Shown: positions 52,771 through 62,834, numbered from the stretch's first letter. The stretch: DNA of 64,000 nucleotides from Sphingobacteriaceae bacterium (GCA_017745075.1 JAGIAD010000029.1:1-64000), one strand, 5' to 3'. Translations and numbers: made by a program. Notes: generated from the sequence alone by a model not told the origin.

Positions 52771-53259
52771 TCATTTTTTCAGTAAGCTCTTCCTCACAAA
52801 CAAAAGCCCAAAAGCTTTCCCTTTTTCTCTGTTCCTATTTTTATGGTGTATTTTATGCGCGCTCCGTACCGCTTTCAAATAAGCATTATTGCTTTTAAAG
52901 GTTTTAAAGCGACGGTGCACAAACCAATCGTGTATCACAAAATAAATTAAACCGTATAAGGTAATACCCAAACCGATAAAAAACCTATGGTCAAAACCTG
53001 CTCTGCCCTTATACATTAAATACAACGAAACTGCTGCGAACAACACCGCAAAAAGATCATTCCATTCGAAAAAAGAATGTGCTTTTTGATGATGGCTTTT
53101 GTGCAGAAACCACAGCACACCATGGAACAGATACTTGTGTATAAACCACGAAAAACACTCCATGGCTATGATGGTGAAGAGTACAATAACTACATTGATG
53201 AGTACTGACAAAATGCTTAAATGATTGGTTTGTAATGGTATATAAACAGTCAAAGGCAT
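52771..53259 (-). CDS. crtZ: Beta-carotene hydroxylase (fatty-acid hydroxylase superfamily)
   Basis: 162 residues with about four membrane helices. The four histidine clusters that bind the di-iron centre are present: HKYLFH near residue 41, HKSHH near 58, HDWFVHRR near 111 and HKIHHK near 137. It hydroxylates the beta-ionone rings of beta-carotene to zeaxanthin in the membrane. It is divergent from the TetR gene (119 bp gap) and not in an operon with crtI or the cyclase. Confidence 0.92.
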   Translation of the reverse strand: MPLTVYIPLQTNHLSILSVLINVVIVLFTIIAMECFSWFIHKYLFHGVLWFLHKSHHQKAHSFFEWNDLFAVLFAAVSLYLMYKGRAGFDHRFFIGLGITLYGLIYFVIHDWFVHRRFKTFKSNNAYLKAVRSAHKIHHKNRNREKGKAFGLLFVRKSLLKK

Positions 53260-53378
53260 AAAATTATGTCACAGAATTGTAAGCTTAATATGCTTTTGAA
53301 CAAAGCTTTCATGACAAATGATTTTTTAGCACTATTTTTGACTAAAATATTAAAAAAGTCAGAAAGTAGAAAAGTAAA

Positions 53379-53990
53379 ATGATTGTAGCCGATAAAAAGA
53401 GAGAGCAGATTATTGATGGTGCGATAAAACGCTTTATCCATTTTGGTATTGGTAAAACCACGATGAATGATATTGCCGAAGACCTCTCCGTTTCCAAACC
53501 GTCGCTTTATTATTATTTCCCGGATAAAAAGCATTTAATCATTGGGGTAATAGAAAAGGTATTTAACGATTTCTTTGAACTGATCAAAAAGAAATACAAC
53601 CCTGATCTGCCGGTAGAAGAAATCCTTTTTAATGCCATTGATGTAAGAAATACCTTTTTTCAGAAGTATTACATGTTAAGGATTACCGAAGGCATTCCTG
53701 ACCTGCTGAACGATGAAGTAATAAAAGAGAAGCTACAAACATTAAAACAAACAGAAAAAGACTTCTTCGCCCAGATTTTTAGCCGGGCAAGGGATAAAAA
53801 AGAAATAGAACATGATGACTGCGCACATATTGCCGAGCTCTATCTCGAAAGCCTGATGGGACTTAGCACCATGTGCATTATGGAAACAGGCAAAGACCTT
53901 TTCCCTGATAAAAAAGCATTAAATAAAATGACAATGAAGCAGAAAAACCTCACAACCATATTTGTAAGAGGTTTAAGGTGCGCTGATTAA
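53379..53990 (+). CDS. TetR family transcriptional regulator
   Basis: 203 residues. The N-terminal helix-turn-helix reads IIDGAIKRFIHFGIGKTTMN, then DIAEDLSVSKPSLYYYFPDK. The C-terminal ligand domain (about 60-200) is not specific to a known member. It precedes the RND efflux operon by 85 bp on the same strand and is its probable repressor. A TATTTTTG (TAnnTTTG-like) element lies at 53333-53340, 38 bases before the start. Confidence 0.9.
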   Translation: MIVADKKREQIIDGAIKRFIHFGIGKTTMNDIAEDLSVSKPSLYYYFPDKKHLIIGVIEKVFNDFFELIKKKYNPDLPVEEILFNAIDVRNTFFQKYYMLRITEGIPDLLNDEVIKEKLQTLKQTEKDFFAQIFSRARDKKEIEHDDCAHIAELYLESLMGLSTMCIMETGKDLFPDKKALNKMTMKQKNLTTIFVRGLRCAD

Positions 53991-54074
53991 ATAGCGGGCA
54001 GAATGATTTAAATAGCTGCAGCCCTGAGATAGTTTTAAATAGATAAGAACCCAAAAACAAAAAAACAATACATT

Positions 54075-55421
54075 ATGCTTAAAGTAAAAATGCTAAGGTT
54101 AATGCTCATACTCCTAATCGGTTCGTTTTTACCGCAACTGGTAGTGGCCCAGCAGCAGATTACCTTAAAAGACGCGCTAACCTATGCGCTTCAGAACAAT
54201 ACCAAGGTGCGCAATGCGAAACTGGATATTGAGGGCGGAAGATATAAGGTACAGGAAGTTAGGGCACAGGCCTTACCCCAGATTACGGGAAACGTTGGTT
54301 TAACCTATAACCCGATTATCGGTCAACTGGTTGCTAATTTCGGCGGACAGACACAGGCGATCAAATTGGGCCAGAACTGGAATTCGACCGCAGGTGTTCA
54401 GCTTTCGCAACAATTGTTCAACCAGCAGGTTTTTACAGGCCTGCAGGCTGCCAGATCGAGTGAGGAATATTATAACCTTACTTCTAAATTAACTGAAGAA
54501 CAGATTATCGAACTGGTTGCCAACAACTATTACCAGGTTCTGGTAAACAGGCAACAGTTAAACGTAATCGATACAAACATCAAAAATGTTAAGATCATTG
54601 AGAAAGTAATCGGTAACCAGTTTAAAAACGGTTTGGCCAGAAAAATCGATGTAGACCGTATTACGGTAAACCTAACCAACCTGAATACACAGCGCGAGCA
54701 GGTGATCAATGCGATTACCCAATTAGAAAACCAGTTAAAATTCTCTATGGGCATGCCGGTTTCTACACCGATCAGCCTGCCTGCAACCGAATTAACCGAA
54801 GTTACCACACTCCCTGTGTTTACCGATTCCATTGATCTGGCAAACAGAACAGAGGTGAAACTTTTGGATAACCAGGATAAACTTTTATCGCTGCAGAGAA
54901 AGGCCTACGTTGCTGAATATTACCCATCACTGGCTTTAACAGGCAACTATACCTACTCGAGCCAAAGTGACGGTTTTGACTTCTTAAAATCCAATGCAGC
55001 CGCAATCGGGTATGGTGCATCTGCAATCGGTTTAACTTTAAAAGTGCCCATTTTTAATGGCTTTTTAACGCGTTCAAAAATCCGCCAGGCAGATGTAGAT
55101 ATCAAAAAAGCGAGAGAGACCAGAAAAGAATCTGTAAACTCGTTAAACTTAGCTTACGAGAATGCCAAGATCCAGCTCCGCAATAACTTGAATACCATCA
55201 AGTCGCAGCGTAAAAATGCAGATCTGGCACAGGAGATCTATAAAAGCACACAAAATAACTATAACAATGGCTTAGCATCGTTAACCGATCTTTTAGAAAC
55301 CGAAAATTCGTTAACCGAAGCGCAGAACAGCTATACACAGGCTTTATTAAATTATAAGATAGCCGAAATACAACTAATTAAATCAAACGGAAATATTAAA
55401 TCGCTAGTACAAGAGAAATGA
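54075..55421 (+). CDS. TolC family outer-membrane efflux protein (RND operon)
   Basis: 448 residues. Signal peptide ends FLPQLVVAQQ; ITLKDALTYALQNNTKVRNA is the conserved start of OEP repeats, with a duplicated helical hairpin and YNNGLASLTDLLETENSLTE at the end. It provides the outer-membrane channel. Its last codons overlap the adaptor gene by four bases (ATGA). Confidence 0.92.
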   Translation: MLKVKMLRLMLILLIGSFLPQLVVAQQQITLKDALTYALQNNTKVRNAKLDIEGGRYKVQEVRAQALPQITGNVGLTYNPIIGQLVANFGGQTQAIKLGQNWNSTAGVQLSQQLFNQQVFTGLQAARSSEEYYNLTSKLTEEQIIELVANNYYQVLVNRQQLNVIDTNIKNVKIIEKVIGNQFKNGLARKIDVDRITVNLTNLNTQREQVINAITQLENQLKFSMGMPVSTPISLPATELTEVTTLPVFTDSIDLANRTEVKLLDNQDKLLSLQRKAYVAEYYPSLALTGNYTYSSQSDGFDFLKSNAAAIGYGASAIGLTLKVPIFNGFLTRSKIRQADVDIKKARETRKESVNSLNLAYENAKIQLRNNLNTIKSQRKNADLAQEIYKSTQNNYNNGLASLTDLLETENSLTEAQNSYTQALLNYKIAEIQLIKSNGNIKSLVQEK

Positions 55422-56485
55422 AAAGAGTAATTACCATCATTATCGTAGTTGTTGTTGCCCTTGGCGCAATAGCCTATATTTTAAACAACAATAAAAAGAA
55501 AAACGAAGAGAAAACTGCTTTCATTGCTAAAGGCGGAGGTGCGGTTGCCGTTCGTGTTGCTACAGTAGAAAAAAAGGTTGTAGACATGGATTTCGTTGCA
55601 AACGGAAACTTTGCACCTAAACAGGAACTTAACTTCTTATCAGAAAATGCCGGTCGTATTACCGCTATTTATGTAGATGAAGGTGACCGTGTGAGCAAAG
55701 GACAGGTATTGGCCCGTATTGATGCAGAAATTATCAACACCGACAGGGAAACTGCTCAGGCAGCTTACGAAAATGCGAAAAGAGATGAAGCCAGGTACCA
55801 AAGTTCGTATGAAACAGGTGGCGTAACGCAACAGCAGTTAGATCAGGCTAAATTGGCTACCAGAAATGCAAAACTGCGCTTACAGGCTTCGCAACGTAGA
55901 TTGAGCGATGCCAACATTAAATCGCCGATTAACGGTATCGTGAATAAAAGATACATTGAAGTTGGTGCTTTTGTAACAGCACAAGGTACCCAGCTCTTCG
56001 AATTAGTTGATGTTTCAAAGCTGAAACTTAAAGTTAACGTAAACGAATCGCAGGTTGCCAGTTTAAAAATCGGCGATAATATCGACATTAAATCGACGAT
56101 TTTCCCTGATGAAAAATTCTCCGGCAAAATTACCTTTATTGCTCCGAAAGCTGATGCCAGCTTAAATTTCCCGGTTGAAATTGAAGTAACCAACAATACC
56201 AAAAACAGCTTAAGGGCAGGTATGTACGGAACAGCAGTATTCAATTTCCCTAAACAGGCTCCGAGCATCCTGATTCCACGTACTTCGTTTGTGGGCAGTG
56301 TAAGCAGCAACCAGGTGTTTGTATATGATAGGGCAGCTAATGTTGCTAAAGTGCGTAATGTAGTTACAGGCCGCATTTTGGGCGACAATGTTGAAATTAT
56401 TGAAGGCTTAAAAGAAGGTGAAACTGTAATCACCAGCGGACAGATCAACTTGGCTGAAGGTACTGCAGTAAGTATCGTAAAGTAA
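55418..56485 (+). CDS. RND efflux periplasmic adaptor subunit
   Basis: 355 residues. One N-terminal membrane helix (VITIIIVVVVALGAIAYILN) anchors it. RITAIYVDEGDRVSKGQVLA and SPINGIVNKRYIEVGAFVTA are the two lipoyl halves; EALVKLNVNVNESQV-like and AGMYGTAVFNFPKQAPSILI positions form the beta-barrel. It joins TolC and the RND pump and overlaps the TolC gene by four bases. Confidence 0.92.
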   Translation: MKRVITIIIVVVVALGAIAYILNNNKKKNEEKTAFIAKGGGAVAVRVATVEKKVVDMDFVANGNFAPKQELNFLSENAGRITAIYVDEGDRVSKGQVLARIDAEIINTDRETAQAAYENAKRDEARYQSSYETGGVTQQQLDQAKLATRNAKLRLQASQRRLSDANIKSPINGIVNKRYIEVGAFVTAQGTQLFELVDVSKLKLKVNVNESQVASLKIGDNIDIKSTIFPDEKFSGKITFIAPKADASLNFPVEIEVTNNTKNSLRAGMYGTAVFNFPKQAPSILIPRTSFVGSVSSNQVFVYDRAANVAKVRNVVTGRILGDNVEIIEGLKEGETVITSGQINLAEGTAVSIVK

Positions 56486-56549
56486 GTTAGAGGAATTTTT
56501 CGGCTTTAAAACCGCGATACGCCAATCGCAAAACGCAATACTAATTAAA

Positions 56550-59500
56550 ATGAAGATAACAGATATATCTATAAAAAGGCCCTCGCTGGTGATTGTGGTA
56601 TTTACCGCACTTACCCTGCTCGGGTTATTAAGTTACTTTTCGTTGGGTTATGAATTACTTCCAAAATTCTCTAACAACGTAGTATCTATTTCGACCATCT
56701 ACCCTGGTGCTTCGCCAAATGAGGTCGAAAATACCGTAACCAAAAAGATCGAAGATGCGGTATCATCGATGGAAAACATCAAAAAGATCAACTCTGTATC
56801 GTTTGAGAGTTTATCAACGGTTACCATCACGCTAACCGATGCGGCAAACATCGATATTTCCTTAAATGATGCACAAAGAAAGGTAAACGCCATTCTTTCT
56901 CAACTACCGGAGGATGTAAAAACGCCGTCTTTAAGTAAGTTCTCTCTGGATGACTTGCCGGTGATCACCATGTCGGCCTCTGCAAACATGGATGATATTT
57001 CTTTTTACGACCTGATCGACAAGCGTATTGCCCCTGTAATTTCGAGGGTAAACGGTATAGCCCAGGTTAACCTTGTGGGTGGCTCGGAGCGTGAGATCCA
57101 GGTATCGCTAGATGCCGATAAATTACAGGGTTACAATTTATCAGTTCCGCAGGTACAGCAGATGATCCTTTCGTCAAACCTGGATTTCCCTACCGGAAGT
57201 GTTAAAACACAGAACCAGGATGTATTAATCCGTTTATCGGGTAAATACAAAAGCATGGACGAGTTAAGAAACCTGGTTTTAACCACTTCTAAAACCGGTA
57301 CTCAGGTTCGTTTAAGCGATGTAGCCGATGTGCAGGATTCGCAAAAAGAAACTGAAAAGCTGGCACGTATAGACCGTAAGGCCTCTATTGCCATCCAGAT
57401 CATTAAACAAAGCGATGCAAACGCGGTAGAAGTGAGTAAAGGTGTGCATGCCATTATTGCCAAGCTTAAAAATGAATATGCAGCAAGTAAACTCGATATC
57501 AGGATTGTAAATGACAGTTCGATTTTCACATTGGAATCAGCTGATGCGGTAATCCACGATTTGATCCTTGCCGTTATTTTGGTGGCATTTGTGATGCTTT
57601 TCTTCCTGCACAGTTTACGTAATGCGATCATCGTAATGGTATCTATCCCGGTATCGTTAATTGCAACCTTTATTGGAATCGGCCTGTTCGGCTTTACCTT
57701 AAACTTAATGTCGCTGCTTGGACTATCGCTCGTGGTAGGTATCCTTGTGGATGATGCGATTGTGGTACTGGAGAACATCCAGCGACACATGGAGATGGGC
57801 AAAAACAAAGTAAGGGCGGCCTCTGATGCAACAAGGGAGATCGGTTTTACGGTTGTATCCATCACGTTTGTAATTGTAGTGGTATTCTTCCCAATTGCAG
57901 TAAGTACCGGTTTGGTATCCAACATCCTGCGCCAGTTCTGTATCGTAGTAATTATCGCTACCCTGCTTTCATTGGTGGCTTCATTTACCATTGTACCTTT
58001 AATTTTCTCACGTTTTGGTAAACTGGAACGCATTGAAGGTAAAAATCTATTTGGCCGTTTCATCCTTTGGTTCGAAAAACAGTTAAAGAAATTTACCCTT
58101 TGGATCACCAGTATCTTAACATGGTCTTTAAACCACAAAGCACTAACATTAGTTATTGTGGTGGTGATGTTCTTTAGCTCATGCGGGCTGTTAGCTGGTG
58201 GTTTTATCGGTTCGGAGTTCTTCCCTAAATCAGATAAAGGTGAATTCCTGGTGCAGTTGGAGCTACCTAAGGATGCTTCTTTAGAGCAAACCAACTTTTT
58301 AACTCAAAAAGCCGAGGCTTTCCTGGATAAGCAGCCAGAAATTACACAGTTAATTACTACGGTTGGACAATCGACCGGTGATTTCGGTGGTACACAAGCA
58401 ACTGCTTATAAATCAGAAATTAACGTTAAATTGGTTGAACGCGATCAGCGTAAAGGAGTTTCTTCAGATATTTTCGCCACCAAAATGAGTAGGGCATTGG
58501 CAAAAGAATTGGTTGGGGCGAAAGTAAAAACGGTTCCGATCAGTATTTTGGGTATTGCAGAAAATGCACCGATCCAGCTGGTGGTAATGGGATCAGATCT
58601 GGATAGTGCTTTAAAATATGCAGAAGGTGCACAAAAAGTGCTTGCATCGATTCCCGGAGCTACGGAGATTAAATTATCGGTAGAAAAAGGAACTCCTGAG
58701 ATTAACGTTCAGGTAGACCGCGATAAGATGTCGGCAGTTGGTTTAACCTTACAAACTGTTGGTTCTACCATGCAAACTGCTTTTGCGGGTAATACCGATG
58801 GTAAATACAGGAAAGGTGAATACGAGTACGATATCAATATCCAGTATCAGAACTTTAACCGTAAAAACATCGACGATGTACGAAACCTGATTTTCATAAA
58901 CAGTGCCGGTGCGCAGATTAAATTATCGCAGTTTGCAACCATTACGGAAGGTTCAGGACCAAGTCAGTTAGAGCGTTTAAATAAATCTACCTCGGTATCG
59001 GTCAAAGCACAGTCTATCGGAAGGCCAACAGGAACAGTGGTTGCAGAATTCCAGGCTAAACTGGAAGAAATGCAAAAAAATGGCAAGTTAAAAGCGCCTA
59101 TTGGAGTAAGCTATAGCTGGGCGGGCGATCAGGAGAATCAAAGCGAGGGTTTTGGTACATTGGGTATAGCCCTATTGGCCTCGATCATTTTGGTGTACCT
59201 GATCATGGTTGCCCTTTACGATAGCTTTATCTATCCGCTGGTGGTAATGTTCTCTCTTCCTTTAGCGGTTATAGGAGCATTACTCGCATTGGCATTAACC
59301 AATAACTCTATCGGTATATTCACCATTTTAGGTTTGATTATGTTGATGGGTCTGGTAGCGAAAAACGCGATCATCCTGGTCGATTTTACCAATCACTTAA
59401 AAGCTGAAGGTAAAGAAACCAAAGAAGCGCTTGTATTGGCTAACCATGCACGTTTAAGGCCAATTTTGATGACAACCATTGCCATGGTGTTCGGTATGCT

Positions 59501-59744
59501 TCCAATTGCATTAGCAAGTGGTGCCGGTGCCGAATGGAAAAACGGTTTGGCATGGGTTATCGTTGGTGGATTAACCAGTTCGTTATTCCTAACCCTGATC
59601 GTAGTACCAGTGGTGTATTTAATCTTTGACCGGATGTTAGAACGATTTGGTTTCAACAAAAAAGGGAAAAGCATTGATGAGTTAATGGTAGAACCTTACG
59701 ATCATAAAGATGTTAACGAATATGATTTAGATCACGGACATTAA
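56550..59744 (+). CDS. RND family efflux transporter permease
   Basis: 1064 residues with the twelve-helix RND pattern and two large periplasmic loops. PSLVIVVFTALTLLGLLSYF opens it; the loop has YPGASPNEVENTVTKKIEDA; TM4 reads GLSLVVGILVDDAIVVLENI with the proton-relay Asp pair (VDDA), and TM10 has GLVAKNAIILVDFTNHL with the relay Lys. It is a full-length AcrB/MdtB-type pump of the HAE-1 or related group. The exported substrate cannot be told. A strong terminator follows. Confidence 0.95.
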   Translation: MKITDISIKRPSLVIVVFTALTLLGLLSYFSLGYELLPKFSNNVVSISTIYPGASPNEVENTVTKKIEDAVSSMENIKKINSVSFESLSTVTITLTDAANIDISLNDAQRKVNAILSQLPEDVKTPSLSKFSLDDLPVITMSASANMDDISFYDLIDKRIAPVISRVNGIAQVNLVGGSEREIQVSLDADKLQGYNLSVPQVQQMILSSNLDFPTGSVKTQNQDVLIRLSGKYKSMDELRNLVLTTSKTGTQVRLSDVADVQDSQKETEKLARIDRKASIAIQIIKQSDANAVEVSKGVHAIIAKLKNEYAASKLDIRIVNDSSIFTLESADAVIHDLILAVILVAFVMLFFLHSLRNAIIVMVSIPVSLIATFIGIGLFGFTLNLMSLLGLSLVVGILVDDAIVVLENIQRHMEMGKNKVRAASDATREIGFTVVSITFVIVVVFFPIAVSTGLVSNILRQFCIVVIIATLLSLVASFTIVPLIFSRFGKLERIEGKNLFGRFILWFEKQLKKFTLWITSILTWSLNHKALTLVIVVVMFFSSCGLLAGGFIGSEFFPKSDKGEFLVQLELPKDASLEQTNFLTQKAEAFLDKQPEITQLITTVGQSTGDFGGTQATAYKSEINVKLVERDQRKGVSSDIFATKMSRALAKELVGAKVKTVPISILGIAENAPIQLVVMGSDLDSALKYAEGAQKVLASIPGATEIKLSVEKGTPEINVQVDRDKMSAVGLTLQTVGSTMQTAFAGNTDGKYRKGEYEYDINIQYQNFNRKNIDDVRNLIFINSAGAQIKLSQFATITEGSGPSQLERLNKSTSVSVKAQSIGRPTGTVVAEFQAKLEEMQKNGKLKAPIGVSYSWAGDQENQSEGFGTLGIALLASIILVYLIMVALYDSFIYPLVVMFSLPLAVIGALLALALTNNSIGIFTILGLIMLMGLVAKNAIILVDFTNHLKAEGKETKEALVLANHARLRPILMTTIAMVFGMLPIALASGAGAEWKNGLAWVIVGGLTSSLFLTLIVVPVVYLIFDRMLERFGFNKKGKSIDELMVEPYDHKDVNEYDLDHGH

Positions 59745-59769
59745 TCACAACCCCTATATTAACAATGAG

Positions 59770-59801
59770 AAGCCCCGACCATAAAATCGGGGCTTTTTTT
59801 T
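59770..59801 (+). terminator. Terminator of the RND operon
   Basis: Stem AAGCCCCGA / TCGGGGCTT with an 8-base loop, followed by eight T residues. Confidence 0.85.
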
Positions 59802-59828
59802 AGTGAAAACCACAAATAAAAACAAAGC

Positions 59829-59931
59829 TTATCCGCAGCCAAAATATATCACAAATGCATGGTTTTGGCTGCAGATAAAAAATTATCCATAGCAAAACAT
59901 TGACAAAAAGTAGCATTTTGGCTGAGGATAA
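59829..59931. repeat. Two adjacent inverted repeats
   Basis: First: TTATCCGCAGCCAAAA (59829-59844) against TTTTGGCTGCAGATAA (59863-59878). Second: TTATCCATAGC (from 59883) against GCTGAGGATAA (to 59931). The two hairpins are diverged copies of one 50-base palindromic unit placed side by side. No gene overlaps; the rest of 59932-60078 holds only the promoter of the next gene. Confidence 0.65.
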
Positions 59932-60078
59932 TTAGATCTTATTTTGCCTGGATCATTCCTTTTTGCCACCTAATTCTGAACGCGGAGCAGTGCATAAACA
60001 GCTTGCTCCTGGTATGCACAGATAATTATACAAGGCCGTCTTCAAACAAATTATGCGCCCATTTTGTATATTACGGAT

Positions 60079-60882
60079 ATGTTCAAAATCATTTTTAGCC
60101 TGTTTCTGATCTGTTCTACCCTGATTGTAAAAGCTCAACACCCCCCTGTTTTTGCCGCAATGCGTACTGATTCGAGCTTTATTAAGTTGTATGATTTGGA
60201 TATTATCCTGGTTAAATATAGCTATAAACCCAATGGCGTAAGATTTTTAGTGGTACATGACAATGAAGATACCGGTGTAAAAGCAGGTTTTGATTATATC
60301 CGCTGGAACGGTGGCGAACTCATCGACAGTCAGTACGGGGCAGTGAGGGATTATTATTTTAGCTATATGGACGATCAGTACCGCATAGACCCCAACGCAA
60401 TATACACCCAAGTGGGCGTTAACACCAGGTTAAAGAAAAACCAGTTCAGCTCTAACGAAGTTGAAAAAGCCATATTGAACGCGGGAAAGCAAATTGTTGA
60501 TTTTTATGATCCGAAAACCACAGGTTATTTTTTAACCTTACATAATAATGCCGACGGAGGTTTCGGCATATCCTCTTATTTACCCGGGTACGAACTGTCA
60601 AGCACGGCTGATTCTGTTTACATCAATTTCCAGATGGATGGCGATGACCTGATTTATGTAACCGAAGCCAGGCTTTTTACAAGCTTAAAAAAAGCAAACG
60701 TAAATGTAATCCTTCAGTCTAAATTCGCAACCAACGATGGTTCACTGTCTGTTTATGCCATGCAAAATAATATTCCTTATATCAATGTAGAAGTGCAGCA
60801 CGGGCATCAGGAAGAAAATTTAAGATTGATTGAACTCGCCGTCGCAGCCTTAAAAGAGCATGGATTGATAAGGAAAGAATAG
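60079..60882 (+). CDS. Secreted protein of unknown function
   Basis: 267 residues from the ATG at 60079 (a TTG five codons upstream is also open). Signal peptide: MFKIIFSLFLICSTLIVKAQ. The body contains FLVVHDNEDTGVKAGFDYIR, ILNAGKQIVDFYDPKTTGYF, FLTLHNNADGGFGISSYLPG and INVEVQHGHQEENLRLIELA. The HDNE, HNNADGG and EVQHGH blocks resemble metal-ligand patterns of amidases and zinc peptidases (HxxE-type), but I cannot place it in a named family. It is monocistronic. Confidence 0.75.
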   Translation: MFKIIFSLFLICSTLIVKAQHPPVFAAMRTDSSFIKLYDLDIILVKYSYKPNGVRFLVVHDNEDTGVKAGFDYIRWNGGELIDSQYGAVRDYYFSYMDDQYRIDPNAIYTQVGVNTRLKKNQFSSNEVEKAILNAGKQIVDFYDPKTTGYFLTLHNNADGGFGISSYLPGYELSSTADSVYINFQMDGDDLIYVTEARLFTSLKKANVNVILQSKFATNDGSLSVYAMQNNIPYINVEVQHGHQEENLRLIELAVAALKEHGLIRKE

Positions 60883-61017
60883 CATCAGGTTTTCAAACGT
60901 TTTGCATATGCGGAGTGCCCCAAAATAAATCTTGATTTTATCGTCATTGCCATGGTTCGCGCTCAAGTCTCATAAAAACTTATTCTATCGGTTGGTGTCT
61001 CATCTACTGAAATAGAA

Positions 61018-61475
61018 CTAGGAAACGAACATTCAGTAGTTCTTGGCGGTTTGCAGTCCCGCTTTCGCTTATAGTCCTCGCTACGCTGCGGGCTATTCCG
61101 CTCAATCAGGTTTATGAACAAGGGTTTATGCACCCTGCAAACCCTAAAAATGGAATACTGCTCTGGCCACCTAGCCCCGGTTGAAGCGTTACCCTGCAGC
61201 AACGAGGTACGAGGCAGCAAAGCGTAAAAGCAAAAAACGGGAAGAAATTAAGTGATGTGCACAGGCCCTGCGCTCCCATAAAAAAATAATTTTAGGATTG
61301 GGAAATGATCGGCTTGTGGTTCTTGGCGGTTTGCAGCCCCGCTTTCGCTTATAGTCCTCTCCCGATGAAAAATCGGGATCCGGGCTATTCCGCTCAATCT
61401 GGTTTAGGAACAAAGGCCTATGCAACCTGCAAACCGCAAAAATGGAATGCTGTTTTGTACAGGCAGCACGCTCCA
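61018..61475. repeat. Roughly 300 bp interspersed repeat, inverted copies C
   Basis: About one and a half units in the orientation opposite to copies A and B: AGTTCTTGGCGGTTTGCAGT (61038 and, as GGTTCTTGGCGG, 61318), CTTTCGCTTATAGTCCTC twice, GGGCTATTCCGCTCAATC twice, CGTTACCCTGCAGCAACGAG once. In the second unit the sequence CGCTACGCTG is replaced by a palindrome TCCCGATGAAAAATCGGGA (61360-61378). Between 60883 and 61018 no other feature is seen. Confidence 0.85.
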
Positions 61476-61513
61476 AATAACTAATATACTTTTTAAGGGG
61501 ATGAAAATCTAAA

Positions 61514-62674
61514 CTAGTTTATCGCCTTTATTTTAGTAACCAAAAAAGTAATCAACAGGCCAAAAACGGAAATGATTCCGAAAGAGTAACGTAAGCTCGA
61601 TAATTGCGAAACATAACCGATTAAAGGTGGCCCGAAAAGAAATGCAAAATAACCTATACTGGAAACCATCGTTATTGCTTTACCGGCAGGCACTTTTTTA
61701 TTGTTACCCGCAATACTGTAAACCATCGGTACGATACTGGAAACACCTAAACCAATAAGCATGAAGCCAAAAATGGCGATAATAATATTCGGAAATATTA
61801 CAGCCAATGCCATACCTATTGATATAATTGTTCCACTGATCTGCAGGAGGTTTTTCCGTCCGAATCTACCGATCAGGTATACCCCCAAAAATCTTCCGCT
61901 TGCCATCATAAACATAAAAGAGGCATAACCGATAATCGCCTTGTTGTGCGGCAATTTCACAACATCTTCAAAATAGATAGCGCTCCAATCGAACATTGTG
62001 CCTTCGGTGGCCATACTGCAAAAAGCAATGATCCCCAATAAAACCAAAACTCCCTGAGGCATGGTAAAAAACTTTGTTTTTTCTACCTGAACTCCGGGTT
62101 TAGGGTTATGGTCTAATAATTTTTTCGAGCTGAACACTACATTTGTTAACGATATTAAAGCAATAATCCAAAAATGGGTATACATGCCCAATTTTAAATT
62201 AACCAAGCCCAAAGCAATTAAAGCTCCTGTTAAATTCCCAATGCTCCAGGCTCCATGGAACGAACTCATAATCGGTTTGCCGTAATAATTTTCGCCTGCA
62301 ACACCCTGTGTATTTAAGGCAATATTACAGAGGTTACCTGTGATACCAAACAGCACCAAAAAAGCGGCCAATTGCCAGCCTGCGGTGGCCAGTGCCAAAA
62401 AGGTTAATGCAATGGCATAAAGTGGTGCAGTTGCCCTAAGCATTTTTTTACTGCCAAAATGGGTAGTGAGTTTTGCGGAAAAGAACATGGTGATGATCTG
62501 CCCTGCAGGTAATGCAAAAAGAATAGATCCTAACTCGGCATCGTTTAAGCCCATAGAAGCTTTGAAAGTGGGTATCCTGCTGGCCCAGCTTGCAAAACAG
62601 ACCCCTTGCATAAAATAAAAGGCTGATATGGCTAAACGCACTTGTTTTGGAGAACTTTGCACTACTACAGGCAT
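61514..62674 (-). CDS. MFS transporter (YbjJ-like)
   Basis: 386 residues from the ATG at 62674, 402 if the TTG at 62722 is used. About 12 helices: FYFMQGVCFASWASRIPTFK, LNDAELGSILFALPAGQIIT, HFGSKKMLRATAPLYAIALT and MFMMASGRFLGVYLIGRFGR. FHGAWSIGNLTGA and MVSSIGYFAFLFGPPLIGYV are typical of the YbjJ/FucP-like branch. The substrate is unknown. It lies 112-160 bp downstream of the TenA gene on the same strand, so a link to thiamine precursor transport is possible but not shown. Confidence 0.85.
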   Translation of the reverse strand: MPVVVQSSPKQVRLAISAFYFMQGVCFASWASRIPTFKASMGLNDAELGSILFALPAGQIITMFFSAKLTTHFGSKKMLRATAPLYAIALTFLALATAGWQLAAFLVLFGITGNLCNIALNTQGVAGENYYGKPIMSSFHGAWSIGNLTGALIALGLVNLKLGMYTHFWIIALISLTNVVFSSKKLLDHNPKPGVQVEKTKFFTMPQGVLVLLGIIAFCSMATEGTMFDWSAIYFEDVVKLPHNKAIIGYASFMFMMASGRFLGVYLIGRFGRKNLLQISGTIISIGMALAVIFPNIIIAIFGFMLIGLGVSSIVPMVYSIAGNNKKVPAGKAITMVSSIGYFAFLFGPPLIGYVSQLSSLRYSFGIISVFGLLITFLVTKIKAIN

Positions 62675-62834
62675 ATTTTCTTGTTGAACTAAAATTTCCC
62701 TGTCTTGCGTACTTTCTTCCAAAATTGATGTTATTAAGTAATGTATTGAGTTACAAAGTTCCTTAAATCTATTGGAAATACCGACTATTTTTTGATTTTA
62801 TATCAACAAAATTGCAGCAGTAAGGGTTAAAATA

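Noticed and set aside
57302..58294. 330-codon minus-strand frame inside the RND pump gene
   Set aside because: Antisense shadow of a well-supported coding sequence with no protein features.
60963..61476. Two minus-strand frames of 85 and 95 codons
   Set aside because: Both read the same 300 bp repeat units and resemble each other only because the repeat does; no start signal or domain.
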